Of a DNA stretch of 21,858 bases, positions 15,385 through 21,858 are shown piece after piece; position 1 is the stretch's first letter; the number at the start of each line of letters is the position of its first letter. This DNA is from JBBIKU01 sp037445245. Its GTDB lineage: Bacteria > Chloroflexota > Anaerolineae > Anaerolineales > Anaerolineaceae. Location: NCBI GenBank assembly GCA_037445245.1, contig JBBIKU010000018.1, forward strand, positions 1 through 21,858, written 5' to 3'. Below the pieces are notes generated by a model. That model worked only from the letters and a program-made list of their open reading frames with translations, had not been told where the DNA came from and did not search any database. A program made the position numbers and the translations under genes.

Positions 15385-16796
15385 GAGGTAGCCTCCAGCG
15401 CCGAGACGATGCGGTCCATCCGCAATCCATGTGAACCTTTAATCAGAACAACATCTCCTTCCTTGAGTTGTACCTTTAAATATTCGGTCACCTGTTCGAC
15501 ATCAGCAAACCAATGGATCGCCGATGGTGACAAACCAGCCTGCCGGGCAGACTCGACTATCATTTTACCGCGTTCGCCCATTCCCACCAGTTCGTTGCAC
15601 ACCCTGGCGGCGCGCACGCCGACCATCTCGTGTCCCTGGCGTTCGTAGCGCCCCAGCTCGAGCATGTCACCCAACACGGCGACTTTTCTGCCTTCCAGCT
15701 CGCTCAACAAATTCAACGCCGCCAGGGTAGATTCGGGTGAGGCATTGTAGGTGTCATCTAGCAGCAGGGCGCCGTTGTTGGTATGCACGGCGACCAGCCG
15801 CAACTGGGGGTGACAGCGTTGCATACCGGTAATGATCTCCTGCCAGGCAAGCCCTTCGACCAAGCCGACGGCGGCAGCGCACAGGGCAGTTTGCACCGAG
15901 TGCCGTCCGATCAGCGGGACGCGCAGGTGCAGCACCTCATTTTGGAAATGCAACCGGAAACGGATGCCATCCAACCCCAAGCCTTCGACATTGTCCGCCC
16001 AGACGTCCGCGGCGGGGTCAAGCCCGTAATACACCACCCTAGCTTTGGTTTTCTCAGCCATCGGGCGCACCCATGGGTCATCGTAATTGAGGATGGCGGC
16101 GCCATCGGGCGGCAATGACTGCACCAGTTCGGCTTTGCCGCGAGCGATGTTCTCCTGAGTTCCGGCACGTTCAGCGTGCACCGTACCAATATTGGTAATC
16201 ACCCCCACCTGCGGCAACGCTAGCTCGCATAGAAAGGCAATCTCGCCCGAAACGTAGAAACCCATTTCGAGCACGGCAACCTGGTGGCCGCGCCCGATCC
16301 GTAGCAGGCTGAGCGGCAAACCGATCTCGTTGTTGAGGTTGCCGGGGGTCTTGAAGGTGTGATACCGCTCGCACAGCACCTGCGCCATCAATTCCTTGGT
16401 GGTGGATTTTCCGACACTGCCGGTGATGCCGATCACTCTCAGATCGAGTTTACGCCGCCAAAATCCGGCGATGGTTTGCAGTGCCCTGAGGCTGTTGGGA
16501 ACCAGCAGGCAGAAGGGCGGTTGGGGTAACGGTTCGCCGACCGGAACGGTTCCGCTGCGCAGATCGAGGGTTGGGAATTCAGGCCTCAAATCACGTTCCA
16601 CGATAGCCAGGTGAGCACCGCGTTTAAACGCTTCGCCGACATAATCGTGCCCATCTAGGTGTTCGCCACCCAGGGCGACGAACATTGCCGCCGGGATCAC
16701 CTGCCGCGAATCGATGGCAGCCTCGCTGATATACAGGGGGGCGCCATCCGGACGGGCGCCACTGAGTGCTTCAAAAACGTCGGTAAGCGTCAGCAT
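15381..16796 (-). CDS. murF: UDP-MurNAc-tripeptide--D-Ala-D-Ala ligase MurF
   Basis: A 471-residue Mur ligase that adds the D-Ala-D-Ala dipeptide (made by Ddl, encoded downstream) to complete the stem pentapeptide. It is MurF and not MurE: P-loop GITGSVGKSTTKE (123-135), DDTYNASPESTLAAL, and VLGDMLELG are MurF signatures, while the MurE patterns (GTNGKTTT, DYAHTP) are absent. The N-terminal domain shows IDSRQVIPAAMFVALGG (28-44). The ATG is 2 nt after the ftsI TAG and has GGAGGT overlapping the end of ftsI. In most dcw clusters murE would sit immediately before it; here it does not. Confidence 0.96.
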   Translation of the reverse strand: MLTLTDVFEALSGARPDGAPLYISEAAIDSRQVIPAAMFVALGGEHLDGHDYVGEAFKRGAHLAIVERDLRPEFPTLDLRSGTVPVGEPLPQPPFCLLVPNSLRALQTIAGFWRRKLDLRVIGITGSVGKSTTKELMAQVLCERYHTFKTPGNLNNEIGLPLSLLRIGRGHQVAVLEMGFYVSGEIAFLCELALPQVGVITNIGTVHAERAGTQENIARGKAELVQSLPPDGAAILNYDDPWVRPMAEKTKARVVYYGLDPAADVWADNVEGLGLDGIRFRLHFQNEVLHLRVPLIGRHSVQTALCAAAVGLVEGLAWQEIITGMQRCHPQLRLVAVHTNNGALLLDDTYNASPESTLAALNLLSELEGRKVAVLGDMLELGRYERQGHEMVGVRAARVCNELVGMGERGKMIVESARQAGLSPSAIHWFADVEQVTEYLKVQLKEGDVVLIKGSHGLRMDRIVSALEATS

Positions 16797-16798
16797 AA

Positions 16799-18592
16799 CT
16801 AGTTACCTCCTTGTTGGTACAGGTAATGCCGGACCTCGTCCGGTGGAATGTTCATTAGCACCACCAGCTTGCTGACGACCTCATTGAAAATTGGCGCCAC
16901 CACCACCGACGACCAGGGCGAGCTGGTGGGTTTTTCGATCCAGATGTAGATCAGAAACTGTGGGTCATCGCTGGGGCCCCAACCCACGAACGAAGCGTTG
17001 GTGAGGCTGGAGGTGTAGCCCTGGGGACCGGGAATCTCTGCTGTGCCGGTTTTCCCAGCTACGCGGTAACCTGGCACCAGGGCGGTCGAAGCTTCCTGTT
17101 CCAGGGAAACCGCCAGCATTTCGGTCAACGTTCGGGCAGTTTTGGCGCTGACCGGCGTGCCTACCAGGGTAGGTTTGAAGCTACGCTGGTGACCGTTCTC
17201 GATCACTGCCTTGAGCACGTGCGGCGCCATCATTTTGCCGTCGTTGGCGAGCGCCGATACTGCCATCGCAAACTGAATAGGGGTCATCGCCACGCCCTGC
17301 CCGTACGAGTTGGTCGCCAGGTTGACCTCATACCAGTCTCGGTCACCGGGGACGGAGAGCGGAAAGTTGACTTCACCGGCGAGGTCGATGTGGGTGCGTT
17401 TTCCGATGCCGAAGTTATCGAGATATCTATAAAAATCCGCCGCTCCAACTTCTTTGGCAACCCAGGCGAGGCAAACGTTGAGCGAATGTTGCATGCAGCC
17501 GATCATATCCTGGGGACCCCAGGCGTTGCGGTCCCAGTTGTAGATGTTGTAGCCGCCGATGTGGATGACACCGGTATCCAGGAAAGGCGTTTTGGGGGTG
17601 ACCGTCTCGGTGTCGAGGGCGGCTGCCATGGTGATGACTTTGAAAACTGAGCCTGGTTCATAGGTCTCGCCGACAGCCCGATTGAAGGGGGTGTTGTCGG
17701 GAAAGACTTCTTTCAATTTCCAATACTCGTTGAGGTCGAGGCGAGGGGTGGTCGCCATGGCGAGCACTTCACCGGTTTTTGGGTCCAGGATAATGATAGT
17801 GCCCGAAGCGGCGTTGTGATCGCTTACAGCCTTGTCGACGATCCTCTCCATTTCAGCCTGAATGCTGCGATCGATGGTGAGAATGAGGCTGGCGCCGGGC
17901 GGCACTGGTGGAATCTCGCTCACCATGTTGGGGTCATAGTAACGCATGATCTCCATCGGTCTGCCGCTCAGCAAGTCGTTGTACTGCTCTTCCACCCCGA
18001 AGTACGCCAGACCCTTTTTTTGATCAAAAAAAGTGTAAAACCCGAGGACGTTGGACGCCAGGGTTTTTTCCGGGTAGCTGCGCTGAAGTTGCGGACGAAG
18101 TTCGAGCCCCCTCAGGCTGGGTGTCGCCATACCCTGCCGGGAGCGTTTGCCGTCGCTGGCAAGATCGGCATATTCTTTCATCTTTGCCTGGACCTCATCC
18201 ACTTTTTGCGCCGAGACGCCCCGCGCCAGTGGGGTGTAAAGGCGCGCTTCTTGCGATGTGCTGGCTCTTGCCAGTGTTTCCGCGTAGTCCAGCCCCAGGA
18301 TGGCATTTAGGTCGCGCGCAATGGTTTCAGGACTGCGCACGGTGTCGTGGTTGACTCCGATTTCGTACACCTCTTTGTTGCCAGCCAGTAAATTCCCGTA
18401 ACGGTCATAGATATGTCCGCGCTCGGGATAGATGGTTTCCTTATTGTACTCATAGATTCTGTGCGAGGTTTCTTTGAGCGTCAGCCCGCTCTGGCTGGTC
18501 TGGATGCGCGCAATTTGAATCACGATCAGGACGCCGATCAAGGTCAGGCTGTAACCGATGAGATTGAAACGGGAAAAAAGCTGGGTTTTCAC
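16799..18592 (-). CDS. ftsI: division transpeptidase FtsI / class B PBP
   Basis: A 597-residue bitopic class B penicillin-binding protein that cross-links septal peptidoglycan with FtsW. One membrane anchor (about 11-30), a dimerisation/pedestal domain with YPERGHIYDRYGNLLA (55-70), then the transpeptidase domain with all active-site motifs: S315-VFK, S370-LN and K514-TG. No PASTA repeats follow. The start chosen is GTG at 18592: AGGAAG lies 6 nt upstream (18599-18604) and it follows the ftsL-like stop by 14 nt. The frame could extend to a GTG at 18652 inside the upstream gene, but with no better ribosome site. The gene ends with TAG directly before murF. Confidence 0.95.
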   Translation of the reverse strand: MKTQLFSRFNLIGYSLTLIGVLIVIQIARIQTSQSGLTLKETSHRIYEYNKETIYPERGHIYDRYGNLLAGNKEVYEIGVNHDTVRSPETIARDLNAILGLDYAETLARASTSQEARLYTPLARGVSAQKVDEVQAKMKEYADLASDGKRSRQGMATPSLRGLELRPQLQRSYPEKTLASNVLGFYTFFDQKKGLAYFGVEEQYNDLLSGRPMEIMRYYDPNMVSEIPPVPPGASLILTIDRSIQAEMERIVDKAVSDHNAASGTIIILDPKTGEVLAMATTPRLDLNEYWKLKEVFPDNTPFNRAVGETYEPGSVFKVITMAAALDTETVTPKTPFLDTGVIHIGGYNIYNWDRNAWGPQDMIGCMQHSLNVCLAWVAKEVGAADFYRYLDNFGIGKRTHIDLAGEVNFPLSVPGDRDWYEVNLATNSYGQGVAMTPIQFAMAVSALANDGKMMAPHVLKAVIENGHQRSFKPTLVGTPVSAKTARTLTEMLAVSLEQEASTALVPGYRVAGKTGTAEIPGPQGYTSSLTNASFVGWGPSDDPQFLIYIWIEKPTSSPWSSVVVAPIFNEVVSKLVVLMNIPPDEVRHYLYQQGGN

Positions 18593-18606
18593 GGCATTCT
18601 TCCTGT

Positions 18607-19062
18607 TTAATCTTCCTGAGCGGGCAAAATACCCTGGAAGAGCCACTCCCACAAAGATTGGGTGTAGCTGGGCAAAATCAACGGTTGGGGAATCCCCCGT
18701 GCAGAAGGCGGCGGCGCCAGAATGGCGGTCTGCCGCCCGGGGTACTCGGGGATGACCAGATAGAGCGGCTCTTCGGCGCTATAAGGTCTGAACCCCATTT
18801 CCTGCGCCCGTTTTTCCATTTCGGTTGCCGAGGTCAGGAATGCCAGTTGCGATTGCACATTGGCAATGTTGCGCTGGGTTTGTTCGCGCTGGGCTTCCAA
18901 CGCCTGCACCTGCACCCCGGCAGCAACCGCCTGAGCGGTGATGCTCAAGTATAGACCGGCAACCAGCGCGACCCCAACCAGGCACAGCAGGAAGAGCCCA
19001 CTCCGCTGCATTTGGACCCTCCAGGGAGCTTGTTGGTATGCGTGAGTCATCGTTCGTGTCAT
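18607..19062 (-). CDS. ftsL: FtsL-like bitopic cell division protein
   Basis: A 151-residue protein with a short cytoplasmic tail, one membrane helix (about 21-43, LFLLCLVGVALVAGLYLS), a predicted coiled coil (about 50-85, VQVQALEAQREQTQRNIANV) and the ALG/MGF-like end of the FtsL/DivIC fold (EKRAQEMGFRP). FtsL forms the FtsQLB complex that activates FtsWI. Sequence in this family is poorly conserved; the call rests on architecture and on its place between rsmH and ftsI, where ftsL normally lies. A proline-rich C-terminal extension of about 58 residues with a Trp-containing end (SLWEWLFQGI) is longer than in typical FtsL. ATG with AAGG 6 nt upstream; 43 nt after rsmH. Confidence 0.75.
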   Translation of the reverse strand: MTRTMTHAYQQAPWRVQMQRSGLFLLCLVGVALVAGLYLSITAQAVAAGVQVQALEAQREQTQRNIANVQSQLAFLTSATEMEKRAQEMGFRPYSAEEPLYLVIPEYPGRQTAILAPPPSARGIPQPLILPSYTQSLWEWLFQGILPAQED

Positions 19063-19105
19063 GGTAACCTTTTTCGCTTCTTTTTATTCTCGACTCATGC
19101 AAAAG

Positions 19106-20062
19106 TCATGCCAGTTGACGCTTCTCCACTATTCTCAAGCGAGCGCTACGCGCCCGCGGATTCCTTTTGATCTCCTCCTCGTCCGCTACTATCGGGCGGT
19201 GGTTGACTTCCAGCAGCGATGCCCGATGGTTGCAGGTGCACAGCGGTTGGCGTGGCGGACAGAGGCAGTCGCGACTTTCGCGGCGGAAAAATTGCTTGAC
19301 CAGGCGATCCTCCAATGAATGGAAGGAGATGACTGCCAGCCTGGCACCTGCCGTCAGGGCATCCACCGCTTGGGGCAGGAAGGTTTCCAGCGCCTGAAGC
19401 TCCTGGTTGACCGCCATGCGCAGCGCCTGGAAGGTGCGGGTGGCAGGGTGGATGGGGCGGGACGATTGCCTCCCGACCGCTTGTACCACCGCCTCCGCCA
19501 GTTGGCGGGTGGTCTGCAACGGTCTCGCCTGGCAGATGGCGCGGGCAATGCGGCGCGCCTGCGGCTCTTCCCCGTAGCGCCGGATCAGGTCTGCCAGTTC
19601 GCGTTCGGTGAGCCGGTTGACCAGCTCGGCGGCGGTGAGTGGCTGGCTAGGGCTGAAACGCATGTCCAGTGCTCCTTCACTGCGGAAAGAGAAGCCGCGT
19701 TTGGGCGTTTCCAGTTGCATCGACGAGACTCCCAGGTCGAGCACGATGCCATCCACCTCTTCCCACGCCAGGCGACGCAGTTGCTGTCGCAGCGTGGTGT
19801 AAGACGCCTCGACCAGATGGATGCGTCCCTCAAAACGGGAAAGGCGCTGGCGTGCGATAGCCAGCGCCTGGGGGTCAACGTCGAGACCTAGTAGCTGTCC
19901 TTGTGGGCTGCTAGACTCCAGTATCCCCCAGGTATGACCGCCAGCGCCGACAGTTGCATCCACGTAACGCCCCGGGCTTTTTGGGGAAAGGGCGAGTATG
20001 ATCTCTTGGTAAAGTACAGGTCGGTGCGGTGGCTCGATGGGTGGATCGCCATTGTTCGCCAT
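19106..20062 (-). CDS. rsmH: 16S rRNA (cytosine(1402)-N(4))-methyltransferase RsmH
   Basis: An SAM-dependent methyltransferase of about 318 residues (also called MraW) that N4-methylates C1402 in the ribosomal P site. Motifs: HRPVLYQEII near the start, SAM-binding DATVGAGGHT, GLDVDPQAL, LDLGVSSMQLE with GFSFRSEGALDMRF, HPATRTFQALRMAVN and ISFHSLEDRLVKQFF. A four-cysteine stretch (CLCPPRQPLCTC) lies before the C-terminal RNPRARSARLR, a common family feature. The start is ATG at 20062, which overlaps the mraZ TGA as TGATG; a GTG one codon earlier (20065) is equally possible and adds one residue. It is the second gene of the cluster, as in most bacteria. Confidence 0.96.
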   Translation of the reverse strand: MANNGDPPIEPPHRPVLYQEIILALSPKSPGRYVDATVGAGGHTWGILESSSPQGQLLGLDVDPQALAIARQRLSRFEGRIHLVEASYTTLRQQLRRLAWEEVDGIVLDLGVSSMQLETPKRGFSFRSEGALDMRFSPSQPLTAAELVNRLTERELADLIRRYGEEPQARRIARAICQARPLQTTRQLAEAVVQAVGRQSSRPIHPATRTFQALRMAVNQELQALETFLPQAVDALTAGARLAVISFHSLEDRLVKQFFRRESRDCLCPPRQPLCTCNHRASLLEVNHRPIVADEEEIKRNPRARSARLRIVEKRQLA

Positions 20063-20499
20063 CACTGCACCGATAGATCCAAAGCGGCAAAGCGCTGGGC
20101 GTTGGTTTCGGAATCTTGCAGCAATTCACTTTGACCAGCCCAATTTTCCGGCGACCAGATCTCAAAGTATTCGCCTACGCCTACGATGGTGGCAGCGCCG
20201 TCCAAGCTGGCAGCCTGGCGCAAGAATTGTGGTATAAGTATTCTGCCGGCGCGGTCGATATCAACCCGGTCGGCGTTCGAAAAGATCAGCCGTCTGATCA
20301 GGCGGGTGGCAGGGTCGGTCATGCTCATTTTGTTCACCCGCTGGTAGATGTCTTCGAAAGTGGCAGCAGTGAGCACGATCAGGTTGTGGTCGAAGCCGTG
20401 GGTGATGTAGGCGCCATTTTCGAGCAGCTCGCGGTAGCGCGCCGGGATGGTCGTGCGTCCTTTCTCGTCGATGGCGTGCTCGTACTGCCCAAGGAACAT
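20062..20499 (-). CDS. mraZ: transcriptional regulator MraZ
   Basis: A 145-residue protein with two SpoVT/AbrB-like halves, each holding the DxxxR core: DEKGRTTIPARYR (11-23) and DRAGRILIPQFLR (82-94). MraZ forms ring oligomers and binds repeated boxes in the promoter of its own dcw operon, usually as a repressor. The ATG chosen begins MFLGQYEHAIDEKGR, the usual family N-terminus, with AAAGGT 7 nt upstream (20507-20512). A longer frame to 20562 crosses the operator hairpin and is not supported. It is the first gene of the dcw transcript, with a matching three-box operator directly upstream. Confidence 0.96.
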   Translation of the reverse strand: MFLGQYEHAIDEKGRTTIPARYRELLENGAYITHGFDHNLIVLTAATFEDIYQRVNKMSMTDPATRLIRRLIFSNADRVDIDRAGRILIPQFLRQAASLDGAATIVGVGEYFEIWSPENWAGQSELLQDSETNAQRFAALDLSVQ

Positions 20500-20527
20500 G
20501 CGTTCTACCTTTCTTATACATGCGAAA

Positions 20528-20546
20528 CGCCGGAAATATTCCGGCG
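20528..20546 (-). promoter_or_regulatory. hairpin in the mraZ 5' leader
   Basis: An 8-bp perfect inverted repeat CGCCGGAA / TTCCGGCG with a 3-nt centre lies between the MraZ boxes and the mraZ start. In the mRNA it would form a stable stem about 28 nt before the start codon. It could be an RNA stability element or a second protein-binding site; there is no T-run for termination. Confidence 0.5.
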
Positions 20547-20548
20547 CT

Positions 20549-20575
20549 CCACTTTCGCCCACTTTCTACCACTTC
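20549..20575 (-). promoter_or_regulatory. MraZ operator: three AAGTGG boxes at 10-bp spacing
   Basis: On the minus strand the sequence reads GAAGTGG, AAAGTGG, AAAGTGG with starts exactly 10 bp apart (boxes at 20569-20575, 20559-20565 and 20549-20555). One helical turn per repeat places all boxes on the same DNA face. This matches the direct repeats reported for MraZ in E. coli (TGGGN boxes) and mollicutes (AAAGTGK boxes). The array starts at the predicted transcription start, so binding should repress. Confidence 0.85.
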
Positions 20576-20582
20576 AGATCAC

Positions 20583-20611
20583 AGTATATACGGAATCAAA
20601 ATGAATTGCAA
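20583..20611 (-). promoter_or_regulatory. sigma70-type promoter of the dcw operon (PmraZ)
   Basis: On the minus strand a -35 TTGCAA (20606-20611) and a -10 TATACT (20583-20588) are separated by exactly 17 bp. An A-rich tract upstream (about 20627-20638, T-run on the plus strand) is positioned like an UP element. The predicted start is near 20576, at the first MraZ box. Confidence 0.75.
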
Positions 20612-20911
20612 GTACTTTTGGGAGATTTCTTTTTTTTGTAAGGTTTGTAAGTTTTTTATTCTTTCCTGCTCACGGGTAATAAAACCCATTGGTAATGGTT
20701 ATTAATGGGTGTATAGGTGGGGGTTGCTTATGTTGGCGCCCCCATATCTTCGGATTTCCTTCACTGCTCATCCCCCCTAACAGATGTTGTTCGCATCCTT
20801 GATTAATTTGGTAAACTGGAAACGAACAAGACGAACGATAAAGGCGGAACATTTTGCAGCGCCTGAGCGCTCGACATCATCAATCACCGTCAATTCCTAT
20901 GGGAGGAAGAG
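20612..20911. other. divergent intergenic region upstream of mraZ and the peptidase gene
   Basis: No gene is supported here. It is AT-rich, with an A/T tract next to the mraZ promoter and a 7-bp hairpin ACCCATT/AATGGGT (20684-20690 with 20704-20710). A possible extended -10 (TGGTAAACT, 20809-20817) could serve the plus-strand gene, but no convincing -35 accompanies it. Confidence 0.4.
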
Positions 20912-21858
20912 ATGCAATCCATCGATGGCGTGAAACGTATCAAAGACCGCTACCGCGAGTTTATCCTCTCCCGCCCCAACGTGGTGGGTGTTGGGGTAGG
21001 GAACAAGACGGTGAGCGGACAGGTCACCGAACGATTATCCGTGGTGACGCTCGTGCGGCGGAAGCTGCCCCGCATTGACCTGCCGCCGCAGGCGCTGGTG
21101 CCTTCGGAGCTGGAGGGTATTTTGACCGACGTGATCGAAGTTGGTGAATTACGGGCGCTCAACCAGCGTTCGGCGCGCATTCGCCCCATAGCGGGTGGTG
21201 TGAGCATCGGGCATTATCGTGTTTCGGCAGGCACCTTCGGCGGGGTGGTGCGCGATCGCCGCTACGGGACGCGCTTGATCCTTTCCAACAATCATGTGCT
21301 GGCGAACAGTAACGACGCCATCCCCGGCGATGAGATCTTGCAGCCAGCTGCGCTGGACGGCGGAACGGTTGACGCCGATACGGTTGCTTACCTGGCGCGT
21401 TTTGTGCCGATCCGTTTTTTGGGCGACAGCCTGCCGCAGCCACCGCCGACGTGGTGGACACGCTTTCGCCTGTGCCTGGCGCGATGGCTGAATTGGCAAG
21501 CCTGGCTGGCGGCGCTGACTCCGCCGCCGGCAACGCCTGTCAATGGCGTCGACGCGGCTGTGGCGCGCCCGCGCCAGGACGCCGATGTGCTGGATGAGGT
21601 CATCGACATCGGGGTGGTCAAGGGCATTGTTGAAGCCGAACTGGGGATGGCGGTGCGTAAATCGGGGCGCACCAGCGGCTTGACCCTCGGAACGGTGAAC
21701 GTGTTGGACACGACCGTGACGGTGCGTTACCACGACGGGCGGGATGCACGCTTCGACCATCAAATTTTGACCACCCCGATGTCGAAGGCGGGCGACTCGG
21801 GTTCGCTGCTGGTCGAAGCCAATTCGCCCGCTGCGGTGGGTCTGGTCTTCTACTTTCG
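20912..21858 (+). CDS. trypsin-like serine peptidase domain protein (3' end missing)
   Basis: Open from an ATG with GGAGGA 5-10 nt upstream to the right edge; 315 residues are visible and the stop lies beyond the window. The N-terminal part holds RPNVVGVGVGNKTVSG (21-36) and LEGILTDVIEVGEL (67-80), then IRPIAGGVSIGHY. A trypsin/Nal1-like peptidase domain follows: LSNNHVLANSN with His128, NGVDAAVARP with Asp214, and SKAGDSGSLL with Ser296 in the GDSG motif, so the catalytic triad appears complete. A Trp- and Pro-rich insert (about 170-208, LPQPPPTWW) separates His from Asp. No signal peptide is visible, so it may act inside the cell. It is divergent from mraZ and probably unrelated to the dcw operon. 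The substrate is unknown. Confidence 0.8.
   Translation, partial: MQSIDGVKRIKDRYREFILSRPNVVGVGVGNKTVSGQVTERLSVVTLVRRKLPRIDLPPQALVPSELEGILTDVIEVGELRALNQRSARIRPIAGGVSIGHYRVSAGTFGGVVRDRRYGTRLILSNNHVLANSNDAIPGDEILQPAALDGGTVDADTVAYLARFVPIRFLGDSLPQPPPTWWTRFRLCLARWLNWQAWLAALTPPPATPVNGVDAAVARPRQDADVLDEVIDIGVVKGIVEAELGMAVRKSGRTSGLTLGTVNVLDTTVTVRYHDGRDARFDHQILTTPMSKAGDSGSLLVEANSPAAVGLVFYF

Noticed and set aside
20684..20710. Terminator hairpin ACCCATT/AATGGGT with TTTATT on the minus strand
   Set aside because: The stem is short and AT-rich, the loop is 13 nt, and no minus-strand gene ends there in the window.

Overview
The window is a bacterial chromosome segment dominated by an almost complete division and cell wall (dcw) cluster on the minus strand, which runs leftward from mraZ near 20.5 kb to ftsZ near 3.2 kb. 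The moderately high GC, the gene set and order, the HrcA/CIRCE-controlled groESL pair, a CvpA-like gene inside the cluster and MurG and GroEL variants suggest a Chloroflexota bacterium, most likely class Anaerolineae. This placement is inference from general resemblance; no database was searched.

Left end, plus strand (1-2750): the 3' end of a TPR-repeat protein, then groES-groEL. The operon has a textbook sigma70-type promoter (TTGACT-17-TATGAT), a perfect CIRCE operator with 13-bp arms at the predicted transcription start, and a good intrinsic terminator after groEL. The convergent gap to ftsZ (2668-3223) holds no gene. It contains two tandem 65-bp structured repeats and a perfect 34-bp palindrome.

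Centre, minus strand (3224-20499), in transcription order: mraZ, rsmH, an ftsL-like gene, ftsI (class B PBP), murF, mraY, murD, ftsW, murG, a CvpA-like membrane protein gene, murC, murB, ddl, ftsQ, ftsA, ftsZ. The genes are tightly packed. Many junctions overlap (ATGA, TGATG, 13-nt and 80-nt overlaps), which implies one long translationally coupled transcript. Together they encode the cytoplasmic Mur ligases, both lipid carrier steps (MraY, MurG), D-Ala-D-Ala synthesis (Ddl), the septal SEDS polymerase and transpeptidase (FtsW, FtsI), their bitopic regulators (FtsL, FtsQ) and the cytoplasmic ring (FtsA, FtsZ). murE is absent from its usual place between ftsI and murF. murD is interrupted by a single in-frame TGA although both halves match the family. 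The mraZ promoter (TTGCAA-17-TATACT) is followed at the start site by three AAGTGG boxes at 10-bp spacing, the typical MraZ autoregulatory operator.

Right end, plus strand (20912-21858): the 5' part of a divergently transcribed trypsin-like serine peptidase with a recognisable His/Asp/Ser triad; the gene runs off the window.

The main points of interest are the murD stop codon, the missing murE, the CvpA-like insertion, the 80-nt ftsW/murG overlap, the MurG glycine-loop variant, the MraZ operator and the structured intergenic repeats. No wholly new multi-gene system was found.
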